From Rhabdophis nuchalis (lineage: Eukaryota > Chordata > Lepidosauria > Squamata > Natricidae), in assembly GCA_039707465.1 (NCBI GenBank), contig CM077644.1, forward strand, positions 98,072,375 through 98,136,374: a DNA stretch of 64,000 nucleotides, given 5' to 3'. The notes beneath the pieces are model-generated. The model worked only from the letters and a program-made list of their open reading frames with translations. It was not told the origin of the DNA and searched no databases. Below are positions 44,779-55,760 of the stretch, one piece after another. The translations under genes were made by a program, and so were the position numbers. How positions within the stretch are numbered: position 1 is the stretch's first letter; every line of letters begins with the position of its first letter.

Positions 44779-45147
44779 TGTCAGTCTCGCTAGTTCCTGC
44801 TTCGCTGCCATGGAAACGGGGAGGGTGGGGGGCGTTGGGATGAGTGTGTTCTGCTGGTGGACAATGTTGATGGTTCGTGTTATCTCTTGGTTAACGGACC
44901 TGCATTCCAGGATGGTGAAGACCTGCCCACCTGATGTTGGAGATGGAAGCATATTGGACAGTGCAAAGGGGGAGGTTTGGGGATTGGGATGGGCTTAAGC
45001 TTAATACTTTCTGTTCGCGCCTAAACTATTCATTCTCAGCTTTACTTGGTCTGTACACTTTTGTTACTTAGTAAAAGGAGCCTTATTCATTTCAAAATAA
45101 TGTCTAAGCGTGGTCTTTTCTAAGTCAACGAAGAAGCAGGCCTGACA
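44779..45147 (+). repeat. left LTR of the chromovirus
   Basis: Begins 'tgtcagtctcgctagttcct' and ends 'gaagcaggcctgaca'. AT-rich 'cttaatactttc' lies about 30 bp before 'attctcagctt' (45032-45042), the predicted start of the transcript. Confidence 0.92.
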
Positions 45148-45149
45148 TT

Positions 45150-45160
45150 AAGCTGAGAAT
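45150..45160 (+). promoter_or_regulatory. predicted self-priming primer-binding site
   Basis: 'aagctgagaat', 2 bases after the LTR end, is the exact reverse complement of 'attctcagctt' at 45032-45042 within the LTR. In Tf1/sushi-type elements the RNA 5' end folds back on the primer site and primes its own cDNA. An 11-nt match is the length described for Tf1. Transcript start position is inferred, not seen. Confidence 0.65.
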
Positions 45161-45179
45161 CACAAAAAACCCTGACCTG

Positions 45180-46075
45180 ATGTCGGAACCTTCACAAGAG
45201 GAGCCTCCGTTGGTGGAGGTCCTGCCTGAACCAATTTTGGGAGCTGAAGCATCGCATCCTCCTGTTCAATCTGAAGAGACCAGGTCAGTAATGGACTGCT
45301 TGGCTGGCCTAGATCTAAATCTGCCAGCTGAAGAATCAGTCAAACCAAAACGTTGGTCCGAAGGGGTAGGAATGAGTGGGGTAAACGTCTCCAGGCGTCG
45401 ACTTTCCCCAAAGAAGGTCATTCCGGAGCTCTTAAGAGAAGAAAGGGAATTAAAAGAAATGGCTCAGGATTTACTCCGCCAGGCAGATGAGAAAAGAATG
45501 GCCCTGGAAAAAATCTGGGGGAGGGAGGCGGAACGCAAACAGCCAAAAAGTTCACAGGCAGCTCCTGCCAGGCGAAGCAGGGCTTCAACACCATCCCCCC
45601 CTCCTCAGGCCTGCAGGGACTTGCGGAGAGAGGCAGCTTCTGCCAGGCAAAGCAGGAGTTCAACACCCTCCCCCCCCCTCAGGCCGGAAGAGAAGCCAAT
45701 CCCATTAACCCCCGCCGACTTGCAAAACTGCCTCCTTTAGGTGTAAAATACGACGGAAGTGCCGACAAACTGGCGTTTTTTCTAATTCACGTTGATAATT
45801 TCATGCAGTTTTACGCAGCTGACTTGGACGATGAAATCAAAATCAGAATTGTTTCTATGACCTTAGAAGATCAAGCTTCTAAGTGGCTGGTTTCATTGCA
45901 TAATTGCCGTTCACCCGCGCTGTGGGATTTCGATCGTTTCATGAATGCTCTTAGAAGGCGTTTTGAAGACCCCCGTGTTGAAAGGAAAGCAAAGATGAAA
46001 CTAAAAACCTTACAGCAGGGGGGCTGCTTCCCTTCCGCTCATGAAGGATATGCTTGCTCACCTGGCTACCGGTAA
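45180..46075 (+). pseudogene. chromovirus gag, frameshifted and truncated
   Basis: The first frame 45180-45740 (186 codons, ATG at 45180) is acidic, then basic, with two Ser/Pro-rich stretches (SRASTPSPPPQ and SRSSTPSPPL). A second frame, shifted by +2, continues with PPLGVKYDGSADKLAFFL and WLVSLHNCRSPALWDFDRF, a typical capsid segment of sushi-like Gag. It runs to about 46015 before the deletion junction and a stop at 46075. The shift probably lies in the C run at about 45670-45677. The zinc knuckle expected at the C-terminus is absent. Gag normally forms the particle that packages the element RNA. Confidence 0.75.
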
Positions 46076-48620
46076 GTTTTTTACGAAATTGGACTTACGT
46101 GAAGCCTATTACAGGGTCAGAATCAAGGAGGGGGACGAATGGAAAACAGCTTTTAACTGCCCGCTAGGATGTTTTCAATTTAAAGTCCTCCCGTTCGGTC
46201 TTCAAGGTGCCCCTTCAGTATTTATGCAACTGATAAATGAGGTTCTCCACGAGCACCTTTACAAGGGAGTTATTGTTTACATTGATGACATAGTTGTTTA
46301 CTCACAAACACACGATGAGCACGTTAAACTGGTGCGCTCAGTGTTAAACAAACTGCGTTCCGCGGAACTTTATGCCAAGCTCTCTAAGTGTGAGTTTCAC
46401 CAGGAACAAATTGACTATTTGGGCTACCGTGTCTCTTCTGAGGGAGTTGAAATGGATCCTGCTAAAGTCAAGGCAGTGACGGAGTGGGCCCCTCCCCGTA
46501 CTCGTAAACAACTACAGAGTTTTTTGGGATTTGCAAATTTTTGCCGCCAATTTATTCCGTCATTCGCTGATATTGCCTTACCCATTACAAACCTTCTAAA
46601 AACAAAAGGAGAAGGAAAGCCTCGTCCGGGGTCCCCACTTAAATGGACAATGGAATGTCAAGCCGCTTTCGAGAAGCTTAAACGTTTGTTTGCGGCGGAA
46701 CCTATTCTTAAACACCCCGATGTAAATTCCCCGTTTGTAATTCAGGCGGATGCCAGTGATGTCGCTGTGGGAGCGGTCTTGTTACAACTCAATCAACGTG
46801 GCCAATTGCAACCCTGTGCCTACACCTCTCGGAAACTCACTACGTCCGAACGTGGTTGGGCGATTTGGGAGAAAGAGGCTTTTGCTGTTCGGTGGGCTCT
46901 CATGACTTGGCGTCATTTCCTTGAAGGTGCCCCCCATCCTTTCGAAGTTTGGACGGACCATAAAAATTTGGAAGCTCTTACCTCCTCTCGGAAATTGTCC
47001 CCTAGGCAACTTCGTTGGGCTCACTATTTCCATCGTTTCAATTTCCACCTTAAATATATTCCAGGAGGCAAAAATTTCATGGCTGATGCGCTTTCCAGAT
47101 TGCCACAGTATGATGTTTCCAAACTCACTATAGTACAACCCATCATGCCCCTCACTTTGCCAGCTTCTCCAGTATCTACTAAGGGCCATGCAACTGTCCA
47201 AACTACTCCACCTACTGACCTGATTGCTCGTATTAAGGACGAACTACTTACTGATGATTGGTATTCAGCACATTCTGGTGATTGCACTACCAGAGACGAT
47301 CTTCCCTGGATTGGCTCGAAGATCTATGTTCCTGCTACGTTACGTCCTTTTGTCTTGCAACGCGCACACGACTCACGTTTAGCTGGTCATTTCGGTTTCG
47401 TTAAAACTGTGCATCTTGTCAAACGACAGTTCTGGTGGCCCTCCTTGAAGAAAGATGTTGAATCGTATATTGCCAGTTGCCCCGTATGTGCGGCTTCCAA
47501 ACGTGCACCGGGTAAGCCACAGGGTCTTCTCCAGTCTGTAGCTACGCCGGAGAGACCTTGGAAGGAAATTTCAATGGACTTTATAGTTGATCTTCCGCCC
47601 AGTCAGAGCTATACCGTTATCTGGGTAGTTACCGATCTTTTTTCTAAACAAGTTCATTTTGTCCCCTGTACTAAAATTCCTTCTTCCAAATCTCTGGCTC
47701 GACTATTCGTTTCTCATATCTATCGTTTTCATGGCGTCCCGCAACGCATCATCTCCGATAGGGGGACCCAGTTTACTTCCCTTTTTTGGAAAGAATTTTT
47801 GAGACTGATTGGCTCCGCCCAGAGCTTAAGCTCCGCCTACCACCCTCAGACGAATGGATCTTGTGAAAGGGTTAATTCCGTTCTGGAACAGTACTTACGT
47901 TGCTTTATTAATTTTCAACAGGATGATTGGGCTGATCTTCTCATACATGCCGAAGTGGCATATAATAACTCTGTTCACTCCAGTACAAATATGACCCCCT
48001 TTAAAATCATCTACGGGCAGGACTTTGTACCCATCCCCGAACTGCCTCATGACTCGCCCACAGTTCCCTCATTAACTGAATGGACCTCTAGACTGTCTTC
48101 TGTGTGGACAGTTCTCCGGAAAACTTTGAACGATGCCCATGATTCGCACAAATTGTACGCTGACAGGAAACGGGCAGTCCCTCCCTCCTACAAAGTTGGC
48201 GATCAAGTTTATGTATCTACCAAAAATTTAGATAGCCCCCAGAAATGCAAGAAGTTGGGTCCCAAATTTGTTGGTCCTTTCAAAATAACCAAGATTATCA
48301 GCTCTGTGTCGGTCCGTTTGGATCTCCCAAAGACCTACCGGCGACTATACCCTGTGTTCCATGTTCACTTGCTGAAACCTGCTCGTACCTCCCATCTCCG
48401 CAAACAGTTGCCTGATACACCTGCGCCTACCATGGTGGATGGTCACCAGCATTATGAGGTCCGCGATATTTTGGACTCCAGAATCCGCAGGAATAAGACT
48501 CAGTTCCTGGTCATGTGGAAAGATTTTCCCCCTTCTCACAACGAATGGGTGGATAAAGAGCATCTCAAAGCTCCTAAACTGGTACGCCAGTTTTATGCTA
48601 AATATCCACACAAACCTTGA
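46041..48620 (+). CDS. chromovirus pol (partial reverse transcriptase, RNase H, integrase, chromodomain)
   Basis: An open frame of 859 codons. It starts within the reverse transcriptase: FFTKLDLREAYYRVRIKEG near residues 13-31 and the catalytic YIDD at 80-83. RNase H follows with QADASDVAVGAVL near 236. Integrase: zinc motif HDSRLAGHFGF...CPVCAASK near 443-490, core residues in SMDFIVDLP (~514), ISDRGTQFTS (~572) and NGSCERVN (~608). The C-terminus holds a chromodomain, HYEVRDIL...FLVMWKDFPPSHNEWV near 804-840, which in chromoviruses guides integration to chromatin. No stop is found. The protease and the N-terminal fingers of the reverse transcriptase are deleted, so the enzyme is unlikely to work without help. 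Confidence 0.9.
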   Translation: MKDMLAHLATGKFFTKLDLREAYYRVRIKEGDEWKTAFNCPLGCFQFKVLPFGLQGAPSVFMQLINEVLHEHLYKGVIVYIDDIVVYSQTHDEHVKLVRSVLNKLRSAELYAKLSKCEFHQEQIDYLGYRVSSEGVEMDPAKVKAVTEWAPPRTRKQLQSFLGFANFCRQFIPSFADIALPITNLLKTKGEGKPRPGSPLKWTMECQAAFEKLKRLFAAEPILKHPDVNSPFVIQADASDVAVGAVLLQLNQRGQLQPCAYTSRKLTTSERGWAIWEKEAFAVRWALMTWRHFLEGAPHPFEVWTDHKNLEALTSSRKLSPRQLRWAHYFHRFNFHLKYIPGGKNFMADALSRLPQYDVSKLTIVQPIMPLTLPASPVSTKGHATVQTTPPTDLIARIKDELLTDDWYSAHSGDCTTRDDLPWIGSKIYVPATLRPFVLQRAHDSRLAGHFGFVKTVHLVKRQFWWPSLKKDVESYIASCPVCAASKRAPGKPQGLLQSVATPERPWKEISMDFIVDLPPSQSYTVIWVVTDLFSKQVHFVPCTKIPSSKSLARLFVSHIYRFHGVPQRIISDRGTQFTSLFWKEFLRLIGSAQSLSSAYHPQTNGSCERVNSVLEQYLRCFINFQQDDWADLLIHAEVAYNNSVHSSTNMTPFKIIYGQDFVPIPELPHDSPTVPSLTEWTSRLSSVWTVLRKTLNDAHDSHKLYADRKRAVPPSYKVGDQVYVSTKNLDSPQKCKKLGPKFVGPFKITKIISSVSVRLDLPKTYRRLYPVFHVHLLKPARTSHLRKQLPDTPAPTMVDGHQHYEVRDILDSRIRRNKTQFLVMWKDFPPSHNEWVDKEHLKAPKLVRQFYAKYPHKP

Positions 48621-48734
48621 CTTTTTTCCCTTCTCCTATCTGTTGTTTGTCTGTCCTTCCTTGTCTTTCAGGTGTAGCCTATCGTGTTCCGATTGCTGCC
48701 CCGGATTTCCCGCTGTTCCTGGAGGAGGTCCGGA

Positions 48735-49103
48735 TGTCAGTCTCGCTAGTTCCTGCTTCGCTGCCATGGAAACGGGGAGGGTGGGGGGCGTTGGGATGAG
48801 TGTGTTCTGCTGGTGGACAATGTTGATGGTTCGTGTTATCTCTTGGTTAACGGACCTGCATTCCAGGATGGTGAAGACCTGCCCACCTGATGTTGGAGAT
48901 GGAAGCATATTGGACAGTGCAAAGGGGGAGGTTTGGGGATTGGGATGGGCTTAAGCTTAATACTTTCTGTTCGCGCCTAAACTATTCATTCTCAGCTTTA
49001 CTTGGTCTGTACACTTTTGTTACTTAGTAAAAGGAGCCTTATTCATTTCAAAATAATGTCTAAGCGTGGTCTTTCCTAAGTCAACGAAGAAGCAGGCCTG
49101 ACA
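48735..49103 (+). repeat. right LTR of the chromovirus
   Basis: Differs from the left LTR at one visible base. Preceded by the G-rich 'ggaggaggtccgga' (48721-48734) in polypurine-tract position. Confidence 0.92.
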
Positions 49104-49108
49104 GGAAG

Positions 49109-50162
49109 GGTCTCTCTTTTTCCCTCACAAGGAGCTTTTTTCTAGTTGAAATACAATAATTTTTCAGTGAGTATTCTTGTAACTATTTCTGCTTTTCATC
49201 TGTCTAGGGGTAGCTCTTCCATCTAAACCTGGAAGGTGCTCAAGAAGAGAAAATACACAAGAGATTTAACGATATGGAATATTGCTTGGGAATTCATGAC
49301 AGTAAACACGGAATTGCCATTTTATGCATAAATCTATCTTTTTGAGGCAATTTTTAGTATTGGGTTCCTTCCTCCCTTTTTTGGCAAACATCAGTGTCAT
49401 TTTATAAGAAAGCAAACTGGAAATCTTCCTTAATCCAAGAGAAAGTGATTAAAGACTAAAGAATATTACATGCCCACCCAAAATCTGTATTTCAAAGTCA
49501 ATTGTAATTGTTTCCCCTTTTTATTATGGCAAAGCAAGACGATATAATTTTGGATAGTTTGGTTCTTCACCCTCTCTTTATCAAAATCTTGAGTCCACTT
49601 TTAAATTTTCTGTATATCCTTTCATGAATTCATAAAATATGTTAATATGTATCTTTGAGGTTATTTGGGAAACAGATATGGTATCAGTAATGCTCACTGA
49701 ACTGAGACCAAAGCTGATGGAACAGAAGATAGGCTGGAGAAAAATTAGTTTCAGTGTTCTTCAAACTTGACGACTTTGAAGATATGGGGACTTCAACTTC
49801 TGGCACTGGGGAATTCTGGGAGTTGATGTACACACATCTTAAAGTTACCATGTTTCAAAAACACTTATTTAGATGGTACTTTAGATGGCTGGTGGTTGGT
49901 GACTCCATTGTTGGAAATAGGGGAGTTTCAGGACAGCAGCACTGAAGAAATTAAGCATGCGACTTATGGGTATAACATAATGTACAAAACTGAAGTAACT
50001 TGAAATTATTTTTTGGCAGTTATATCAAAGAAGCAAATTTTTATGCACCTGTAAGCAATCATAGAAGCCAGAAAGAGGGTGTGAAAATATTTATAGACCC
50101 TTGCATCCTGGATGTAAACTGTTTCAACTTCTTCCCTCAAGATGCCATTATAGGGCATTGCA
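49109..50162. other. no gene recognised
   Basis: AT-rich DNA. A weak hAT-like phrase ('cttcaacttctggcactggg', 'gaattctgggagttgatgta') is at 49788-49830. No clear boundaries. Confidence 0.4.
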
Positions 50163-50170
50163 CTCTAAAA

Positions 50171-50376
50171 CAGGGGTCCCCAACCCCTGGGCCATGGACC
50201 GGTGCCAGTCCGTGGTTTGATAGTAACCGGGCCAGAGTGAGACTCGGGTTCCATTTGACCGCCGAACGCGCGGGTGGCCCACGTGACTCGACTCACCCAC
50301 TGGAGGCTCCCACCGGTCCGCGGAATTTTTTTTACATGAAACCGGTCCCTGGTGCCAAAAAGGTTGGGGACCCCTG
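50171..50376. mobile_element. non-autonomous hAT element (206 bp)
   Basis: Ends 'caggggtccccaacccctgg' and 'aggttggggacccctg' are inverted repeats. The 8-bp duplication is 'ctctaaaa' at 50163-50170 and 50377-50384. The centre is GC-rich, including 'ccatggaccggtgccagtcc'. Confidence 0.9.
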
Positions 50377-50384
50377 CTCTAAAA

Positions 50385-51541
50385 CAACTAGACACAAGGT
50401 CAGTTTTTCCCCAATGCCATCACTCTGTTAAACAATTAATTCCCAAAACACTGTCTTATGCCCAGGGATGTTATACCACCTACTACATATCTTCTCATCT
50501 TTCCTATTACTTATTTCCTTAGTTTCTTATGACTATAATTCTGTTATTTGTATCTTATGATTTATGTTGATTGCTTTTATTTAGTAACCTATTGTGATTT
50601 ATGTTGATTGCTTATTTATGACTATCGTCGATGTTGTACTGTATGATTTATGATGATTGTATTTTATGATTATGATCATGATTTATCACTTGTTGCTTAT
50701 ATGTAGTACACTGAGAGCTTATGTATCAGAGACAAATTCCTTGTGTCCAACACTTGGCCAATAAAGAATTCTATTTCCATTCCAGTCCATTCTTAGCAAT
50801 TGGAGAGTTGAATTGATACTTCAGTTAATTTACCATAAAAACACATGTGAATTCTCACCTGTGAAAGTTAAGCCAGTAAAAACTTGTTTTCCTACTGCAA
50901 AAGCTCATGATTGGCAAAGTATTTTTCTCCCTCTATGCCTTATTACAAATTTAATCTTCAGATGTAAGGATGTTGCTGAGAGAGCAAACCACATAAAGCA
51001 TTCTAACCACATATTTATTAAGACAGTCACAGTGATTATTTGTTTCAAAGGTTTGCTGAGCCTCCACAAAATGGGAGATCAATAAAGGTACCTCAATAAT
51101 TTTGAACTCTTCTAATTACCATTGGGGTTACCTTTCCTGGCTACTCAGAGATCTGCCAAGTCAGTTTAATTGAATTCTCTGTTAAACTGACAGTGACCTT
51201 AGGAATCTTTGTTTTAAATGCCATTTATTACTATGTCGAAGGAACCTTTCAGAGTACTTGTAATAAAAGTGAGAACTTTGCCTTATAATTAACTGTACAG
51301 GTCACCATATTGTAGGTCAGAATATTTTACATATGTAAATTACTTTCTGTAATTTATGTATTTCCTTTGCATATATTAAGCTCCTGGAACTGATCGACAA
51401 TGTCACATTGAAGCAGATTGCCAAAAAAAGACCATAGGAGAAGCCGATGTATAATTGCCCTCACATCTTAGATCCAGATTGTGTTTGTTCAAGAGAGGCC
51501 AGATCATTGCCTCTTGTACAGAACTGGAACCAAAAGAATGG
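50385..51541. other. no gene recognised
   Basis: Contains repeated 'tgatttatgttgattgcttt'-like AT-rich phrases at 50556-50680. No coding feature. Confidence 0.4.
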
Positions 51542-51549
51542 AATCAAAT

Positions 51550-51760
51550 CTGGGGTGAAATCCAGCAGGTTCTGACAGGTTCTGGAGAACTGGAGAACTG
51601 GTAGCGGAAATTTGGAGTAGTTCGGAGAACCGCAAATACCACATCTGACTGGTCCCAGTGTGCGGTGGGAATGGAGATTTTGCAGTATCCTTCCCCTGCC
51701 ATGCCCACCAAGCAACACCCACAGAACCGATAGTTTAAAAAAAAATGAATTTCACCACTG
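51550..51760. mobile_element. non-autonomous hAT element (211 bp)
   Basis: Starts 'ctggggtgaaatccagcagg', ends 'tgaatttcaccactg', with the 8-bp duplication 'aatcaaat' at 51542-51549 and 51761-51768. The inner part contains 'gagattttgcagtatccttc'. It defines the family of the longer, less clean copy at 32083-32405. Confidence 0.85.
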
Positions 51761-51967
51761 AATCAAATCAAATGTGAGAAGGTATCTAAAAAGTGTGATT
51801 GAGACTCATAATCACAAAGGAGTATTGAAATTCTTGAAAGCGTATAAACCATATAGTTTTCAGGTAAGCTTTCAGTCTTTCTGTCTTACCATTTCTCCAT
51901 CAACCAAATTGGAAGCATGCAGGAAAATCTCATTAAGTGAGTCTTTTCCTGTTTCTTCTCTTAGAAG

Positions 51968-52140
51968 TAACAATAGCACTTAGACTTATATACCACTTCA
52001 TAGTGCTTTACAGCCCCCTCTAAGCAGTTTACGGAATCAGCCTATTGCCCACAACAATCTGGGTCCTCATTTTACTGACTTTGGAAGAATAGAAAGCTGA
52101 GTCAACCTTGAGCTAGTCAGGACTCAACTCCTGGAAGCTT
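51968..52140 (-). mobile_element. tRNA-derived SINE, antisense, 5'-truncated
   Basis: Plus strand 'aatagcacttagacttatat' is the SINE tail; 'aacaatctgggtcctcattt' and 'agctgagtcaaccttgagct' are the body. The copy stops near 'gactcaactcctgga', without most of the tRNA-like head. Confidence 0.78.
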
Positions 52141-52626
52141 TTGGAGGGCAGTGGGGTGCCCTTCTTTAAAAAAGTAATAATAATGATGGACTAGATCACT
52201 AGTTGACAAGGTGTTGATGTGATAGCATCCAGATTAAGAAGATGGATTTTAGATGGATCATTTTGATGTGTGAGGCCTACTTTCTTGTCTCTTTTTCTTT
52301 GTTTATCACAATACCAGCATAATTCAACTTCATGTGAAAATCAGCTTGAATTTTTTCTAAAGTTCCACCTGACAATTCTAACTTTGCTTTCATGTTTTTA
52401 CTGAAAATTAGATAGCAATACTTGAGAAGGATAGAAATTCAAGTGCATCCTTAGAATGGTTGATTACGAGCATTTGACATTTGAAATACCAAATTCTCAT
52501 TAAAAGGAGAAAAAGAGCCAAGCTGTAAATGGACCATAGAAATTGATAGGATTTATTCCAAGATCGTTTATTTCTGACCCACATTAACCAACCACTATTG
52601 TTGTTTGCTGGCTTCATTAGAGATTA
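52141..52626. other. no gene recognised
   Basis: AT-rich DNA with a TG/GT patch; no supported feature. Confidence 0.4.
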
Positions 52627-53330
52627 CTTACACATCAGTGGAACAACTTGCCTCTAGAAGTTGTTTTTTTTTTTTATTGAAAAAGTTTTATTCACACAGA
52701 TTTTCCCCCTTTTTACCCCCCCCCCCGACATGTAATATAAATCACATACAAATACTATACCCCCCCTCACCCCGTCTTAAAATAAGTTTCTCATTCAGAT
52801 ATTATACCCCCTCGCCTCCCAGCAGACACAATATAAGTTTCTCTTAGTATATTAATATCCCATTAACACCATCTTCTAAGTTAATTAAAGATATAAAAAA
52901 CATAATATAAATTTCTCTTTAAAAAAAAAAAAAGCATATCCCATTATTCCCCTCTCTAGATTAATCATACATATATATTACCCCGCCCTCCACCCTAACC
53001 CTCCCCCACCTCCCATTCAAACCCACCCCCCTGACTTCCGCTATACACCACTCTAATAATTCCAAGCATCCCAAATATTATTTACTCTATTCACCTATCA
53101 ATCAAAGCATTCTTACCTAAAAGCTACATAATACTTCCTAATCTGATATTTATTCTGTATATAATCAATCCATTAGAAACCGCCTCTAGAAGTTTTGAAT
53201 GCTCCAACACTGGAAGTTTTTAAGAAGATGTTGGATAACCCTTTGTCTGAAGTGTGTAGAGTTTCCTGCTTAGGCAGGGGGTTGGACTAGAAAACCTCCA
53301 AGGTCCTTTCCAACTCTGTTATTTTACATG
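52627..53330 (+). mobile_element. CR1 LINE 3' end split by an L1 insertion
   Basis: Left part 'cagtggaacaacttgcctct' (52637-52662) and right part 53195-53330 ('gaatgctccaacactggaag' to 'cctccaaggtcctttccaac') are contiguous in intact CR1 copies. Non-coding remnant of the last 170 bp. Confidence 0.8.
52663..53181 (-). mobile_element. L1 3'UTR insertion (519 bp), antisense
   Basis: Plus strand begins with a T run, then 'attgaaaaagttttattcac', the reverse complement of an L1-type tail with 'gaataaaactttttcaat'. It is flanked by the 13-bp direct repeat 'gcctctagaagtt' at 52650-52662 and 53182-53194. The body, read on the minus strand, has G-rich runs typical of L1 3'UTRs. No coding sequence remains. 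Confidence 0.8.
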
Positions 53331-53700
53331 CCATTTTTTCTATCCAAAATTGCTTTGCCCATTTCTAGATAGTTCAGATTTGGGGGTATTTTAAATCAAC
53401 ATTATTATAAAGCAGAGCTGTGCAATGATTTGGATTCAAAGAGAACAAAATACTTTGGGGGTAAGGGTGGATGCACATGTAGCACCTTGATATATTTTCT
53501 TGGGATTGAGATTACAGTTGCTTAAAGTTGCTGGTAGATGCTATATACATGCTCTTGTATGCTAAGCACTTTTCATCTTTTGAAATCAAAATGTTACACA
53601 GTCCAATTATTAATAATTTTCTCTATTGTATAACACCAACAATGTTATGGAGGAGGGAATATAGCTTTGTCTTTGCCTCTGCTTCTCTCTCTCCTTTCTT
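53331..53700. other. no gene recognised
   Basis: Unique-looking DNA before the tetranucleotide arrays. Confidence 0.4.
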
Positions 53701-53723
53701 TCTCTCTCTCTCTCTTAAATATC

Positions 53724-53790
<67 letters not shown>

Positions 53791-53997
53791 GAATGTGTCA
53801 AGACTAGCTACAGTAGCTGTCTAGCTGTCTAGCACGCTCTCTCTATCATCTGTCTAACTCTCTATATCTGCCTATCTGCCTCCTGCCTATCTGTCTACCT
53901 ACCTACCTATCTACCTACCTACCTACCAATCTACCATCTGTATATCCGTCCATCCATCCATCCATCCATCCATCCATCCATCCATCCATCCATCCAG
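53701..53997 (+). repeat. TC-rich and tetranucleotide arrays
   Basis: (TC)n at 53700-53715, (CTAT)n at 53724-53790, scattered CTAT/CTAC units at 53870-53930 and (CATC)n at 53948-53995. Confidence 0.95.
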
Positions 53998-54053
53998 CTT
54001 TCTATCAACACATTTAGAAGGACACCAATCTCATAAATCTGGGAAGTATACAT

Positions 54054-54137
54054 CAGAGATGGGTTGTTATTTTTTTTTCTACTACCACTACTACAGGTTC
54101 AGGCAATTCGGGCCAAACTGGCAGCAACCCACCTCTG
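54054..54137. mobile_element. very short hAT MITE (84 bp)
   Basis: Ends 'cagagatgggttg' and 'caacccacctctg' are inverted repeats. Flanks 'gtatacat' (54046-54053) and 'gtgtacat' (54138-54145) differ at one base. Centre is AT-rich then 'ccactactacaggttcaggc'. Confidence 0.8.
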
Positions 54138-54145
54138 GTGTACAT

Positions 54146-54849
54146 CAGTAAAAATATAAAAATAATCCAACGTGAACAAAAAAACCCTCCCAACTTAAAA
54201 CTCAATTGCCAAAACATGTCCACATAATACTGAATGATTAATGGGTTTGAAAGTATAGTGCTTTGTTTTAGTTCCCAGGATAGTTTTCCTGGTTCATTAT
54301 ATAATTCTTCACATCATACTTTCAATGAAATTGTTTTCTAATTGTGGTGAATTTGCATTTTTTAATTGTTGCAAAGGGAGGAAAGTGTGTTTGTTTGTGT
54401 GTGCATATATGAAAAACAGGAATGGTGAGCTGAAATATTTATTTATTATTTATGTTTATTGGCTTTTATTATATGATCACTCACTGAACAAACATCTTTG
54501 TTAAATATTAACAATACAACATAAATAAAATAAAACACATAATGTCATGGGCAATACTATCTATAGCTCCCTGAAGAATGGGCACAATAAACATCTGGGT
54601 CAACATTTAGGGCCATCATTTAAGACCATCATAAAATACCAGAGTCCTTCAAGTGGGTATTATGAACGGATAATTTTCTGTTTTACATAGTATCCATCAG
54701 TTTCTCCTTTCCTGGAATGCTTCCAGGAAAATGATATTATACAGCTTTTTTTTTGGTCTCCCATAAAGAAAGATTTATATTGGGTGAGAGTGATCAAACC
54801 AGATTTTTGCTCTTCATTGGGTCATTGAGGAAAAGATGAATGTGAGAAA
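54146..54849. other. no gene recognised
   Basis: AT-rich DNA; no supported feature. Confidence 0.4.
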
Positions 54850-55760
54850 ATTTATTGCACACTTGTTGATTTACAGAAACTATGATAGGGTGAATAGCTT
54901 TGATTTATGGAATGTTTGCACGAATATGGAACTGAAAGTTGCTGAATGCAATAAGAATGGTACCGTATGTGATGGAATAAAACAGGAGTGAGATCAAATG
55001 AAGTGCTTAGTAAATGGTTCAACACTGAACAGGGAGGAAGACAAAGAAGCATAATGTCCTCTTGATTGTTAAATGTATTTATGGATAAAGAGAGCATCTT
55101 GATGTGATCTTTATGTCAGTTACGAATATGAATGCAAATGTACTTTTGCATAGAGGTGATGCTGTATGATTGGCTGAGCCCTGAGTGATCAGCAGCAAAT
55201 GTTACATTGATTGTATGATGCAATGAACAGCATGGGTTTGAAAATGAATACATCAGAGGCCAATTTAGCTATGTTTGATAGAGGAAATGAAATGATCCTT
55301 CACAAGTGACAGACAAATGACAAAAAAGGTAAATAGATAAAGAAAGCAAAACAAATATTGCATATAATAGTGTGCTTCTGTCCACTTTTTGTATGGATGT
55401 GAGAGTTGGGTGTGTTTGACAAATTGAATGCAGTTGGAATTGGGAAATCAAGAAGTATATGTGATAGAACAAGAAGACAGAATCAAGAATGAATGTGTAC
55501 TGAATGAATGTGGACTACAGTTTGTCACAGAGAATGAATGAGGATTACATTGCAAGACAAATATACAAAGGAAGAGTGCATATGTCAAGAGGTAGGGAAG
55601 AAGACCAAGAAAGTTGTTTCTGGATGGAGCTGATGAGAGAAAAAGTAAACTGAGAAGTTTAAAGAGCAAAACCAATGTATAAAATAATGAACAGATGTAA
55701 TGGGAACAAAGATGAGTCTAAGGATCGAAAGGTTTAGAGAGGTGTAAGTAATGTATGATG
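54850..55760 (+). pseudogene. degenerate RTE-like LINE
   Basis: With frame changes the plus strand yields phrases in the right order for an RTE-like reverse transcriptase and C-terminus: a YDRVNSFDLWNV-like segment near 54885, DGIKQE near 54972, MNSMGLKMNTSEANLAMFDR near 55225-55280, YGCESWVC near 55390, NECVLNECGLQF near 55490-55520 and ARQIYKGRVHMSRG near 55553-55595. Each small match recalls RTE-type LINEs, but stops and indels are frequent. It is an old, dead copy, and the reading depends on my joining frames by eye. Confidence 0.5.

Larger units (their letters stand above)
44779..49103 (+). mobile_element. sushi-like Ty3/Gypsy chromovirus with internal deletion (4325 bp)
   Basis: Two 369-bp LTRs (44779-45147 and 48735-49103) with TG...CA ends. 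The 5-bp target duplication is 'ggaag' at 44774-44778 and 49104-49108. One difference between LTRs is visible ('cttttctaag' versus 'ctttcctaag'). Internal region: gag remnant, pol beginning inside the reverse transcriptase, and a C-terminal chromodomain. About 1 kb or more, covering the gag knuckle, protease and first part of the reverse transcriptase, is missing near 46010-46040. The presence of a chromodomain places it in the chromovirus group. Confidence 0.92.

Noticed and set aside
45418..47287. Antisense open frames across the chromovirus
   Set aside because: No family motifs; explained by the sense gag and pol frames.
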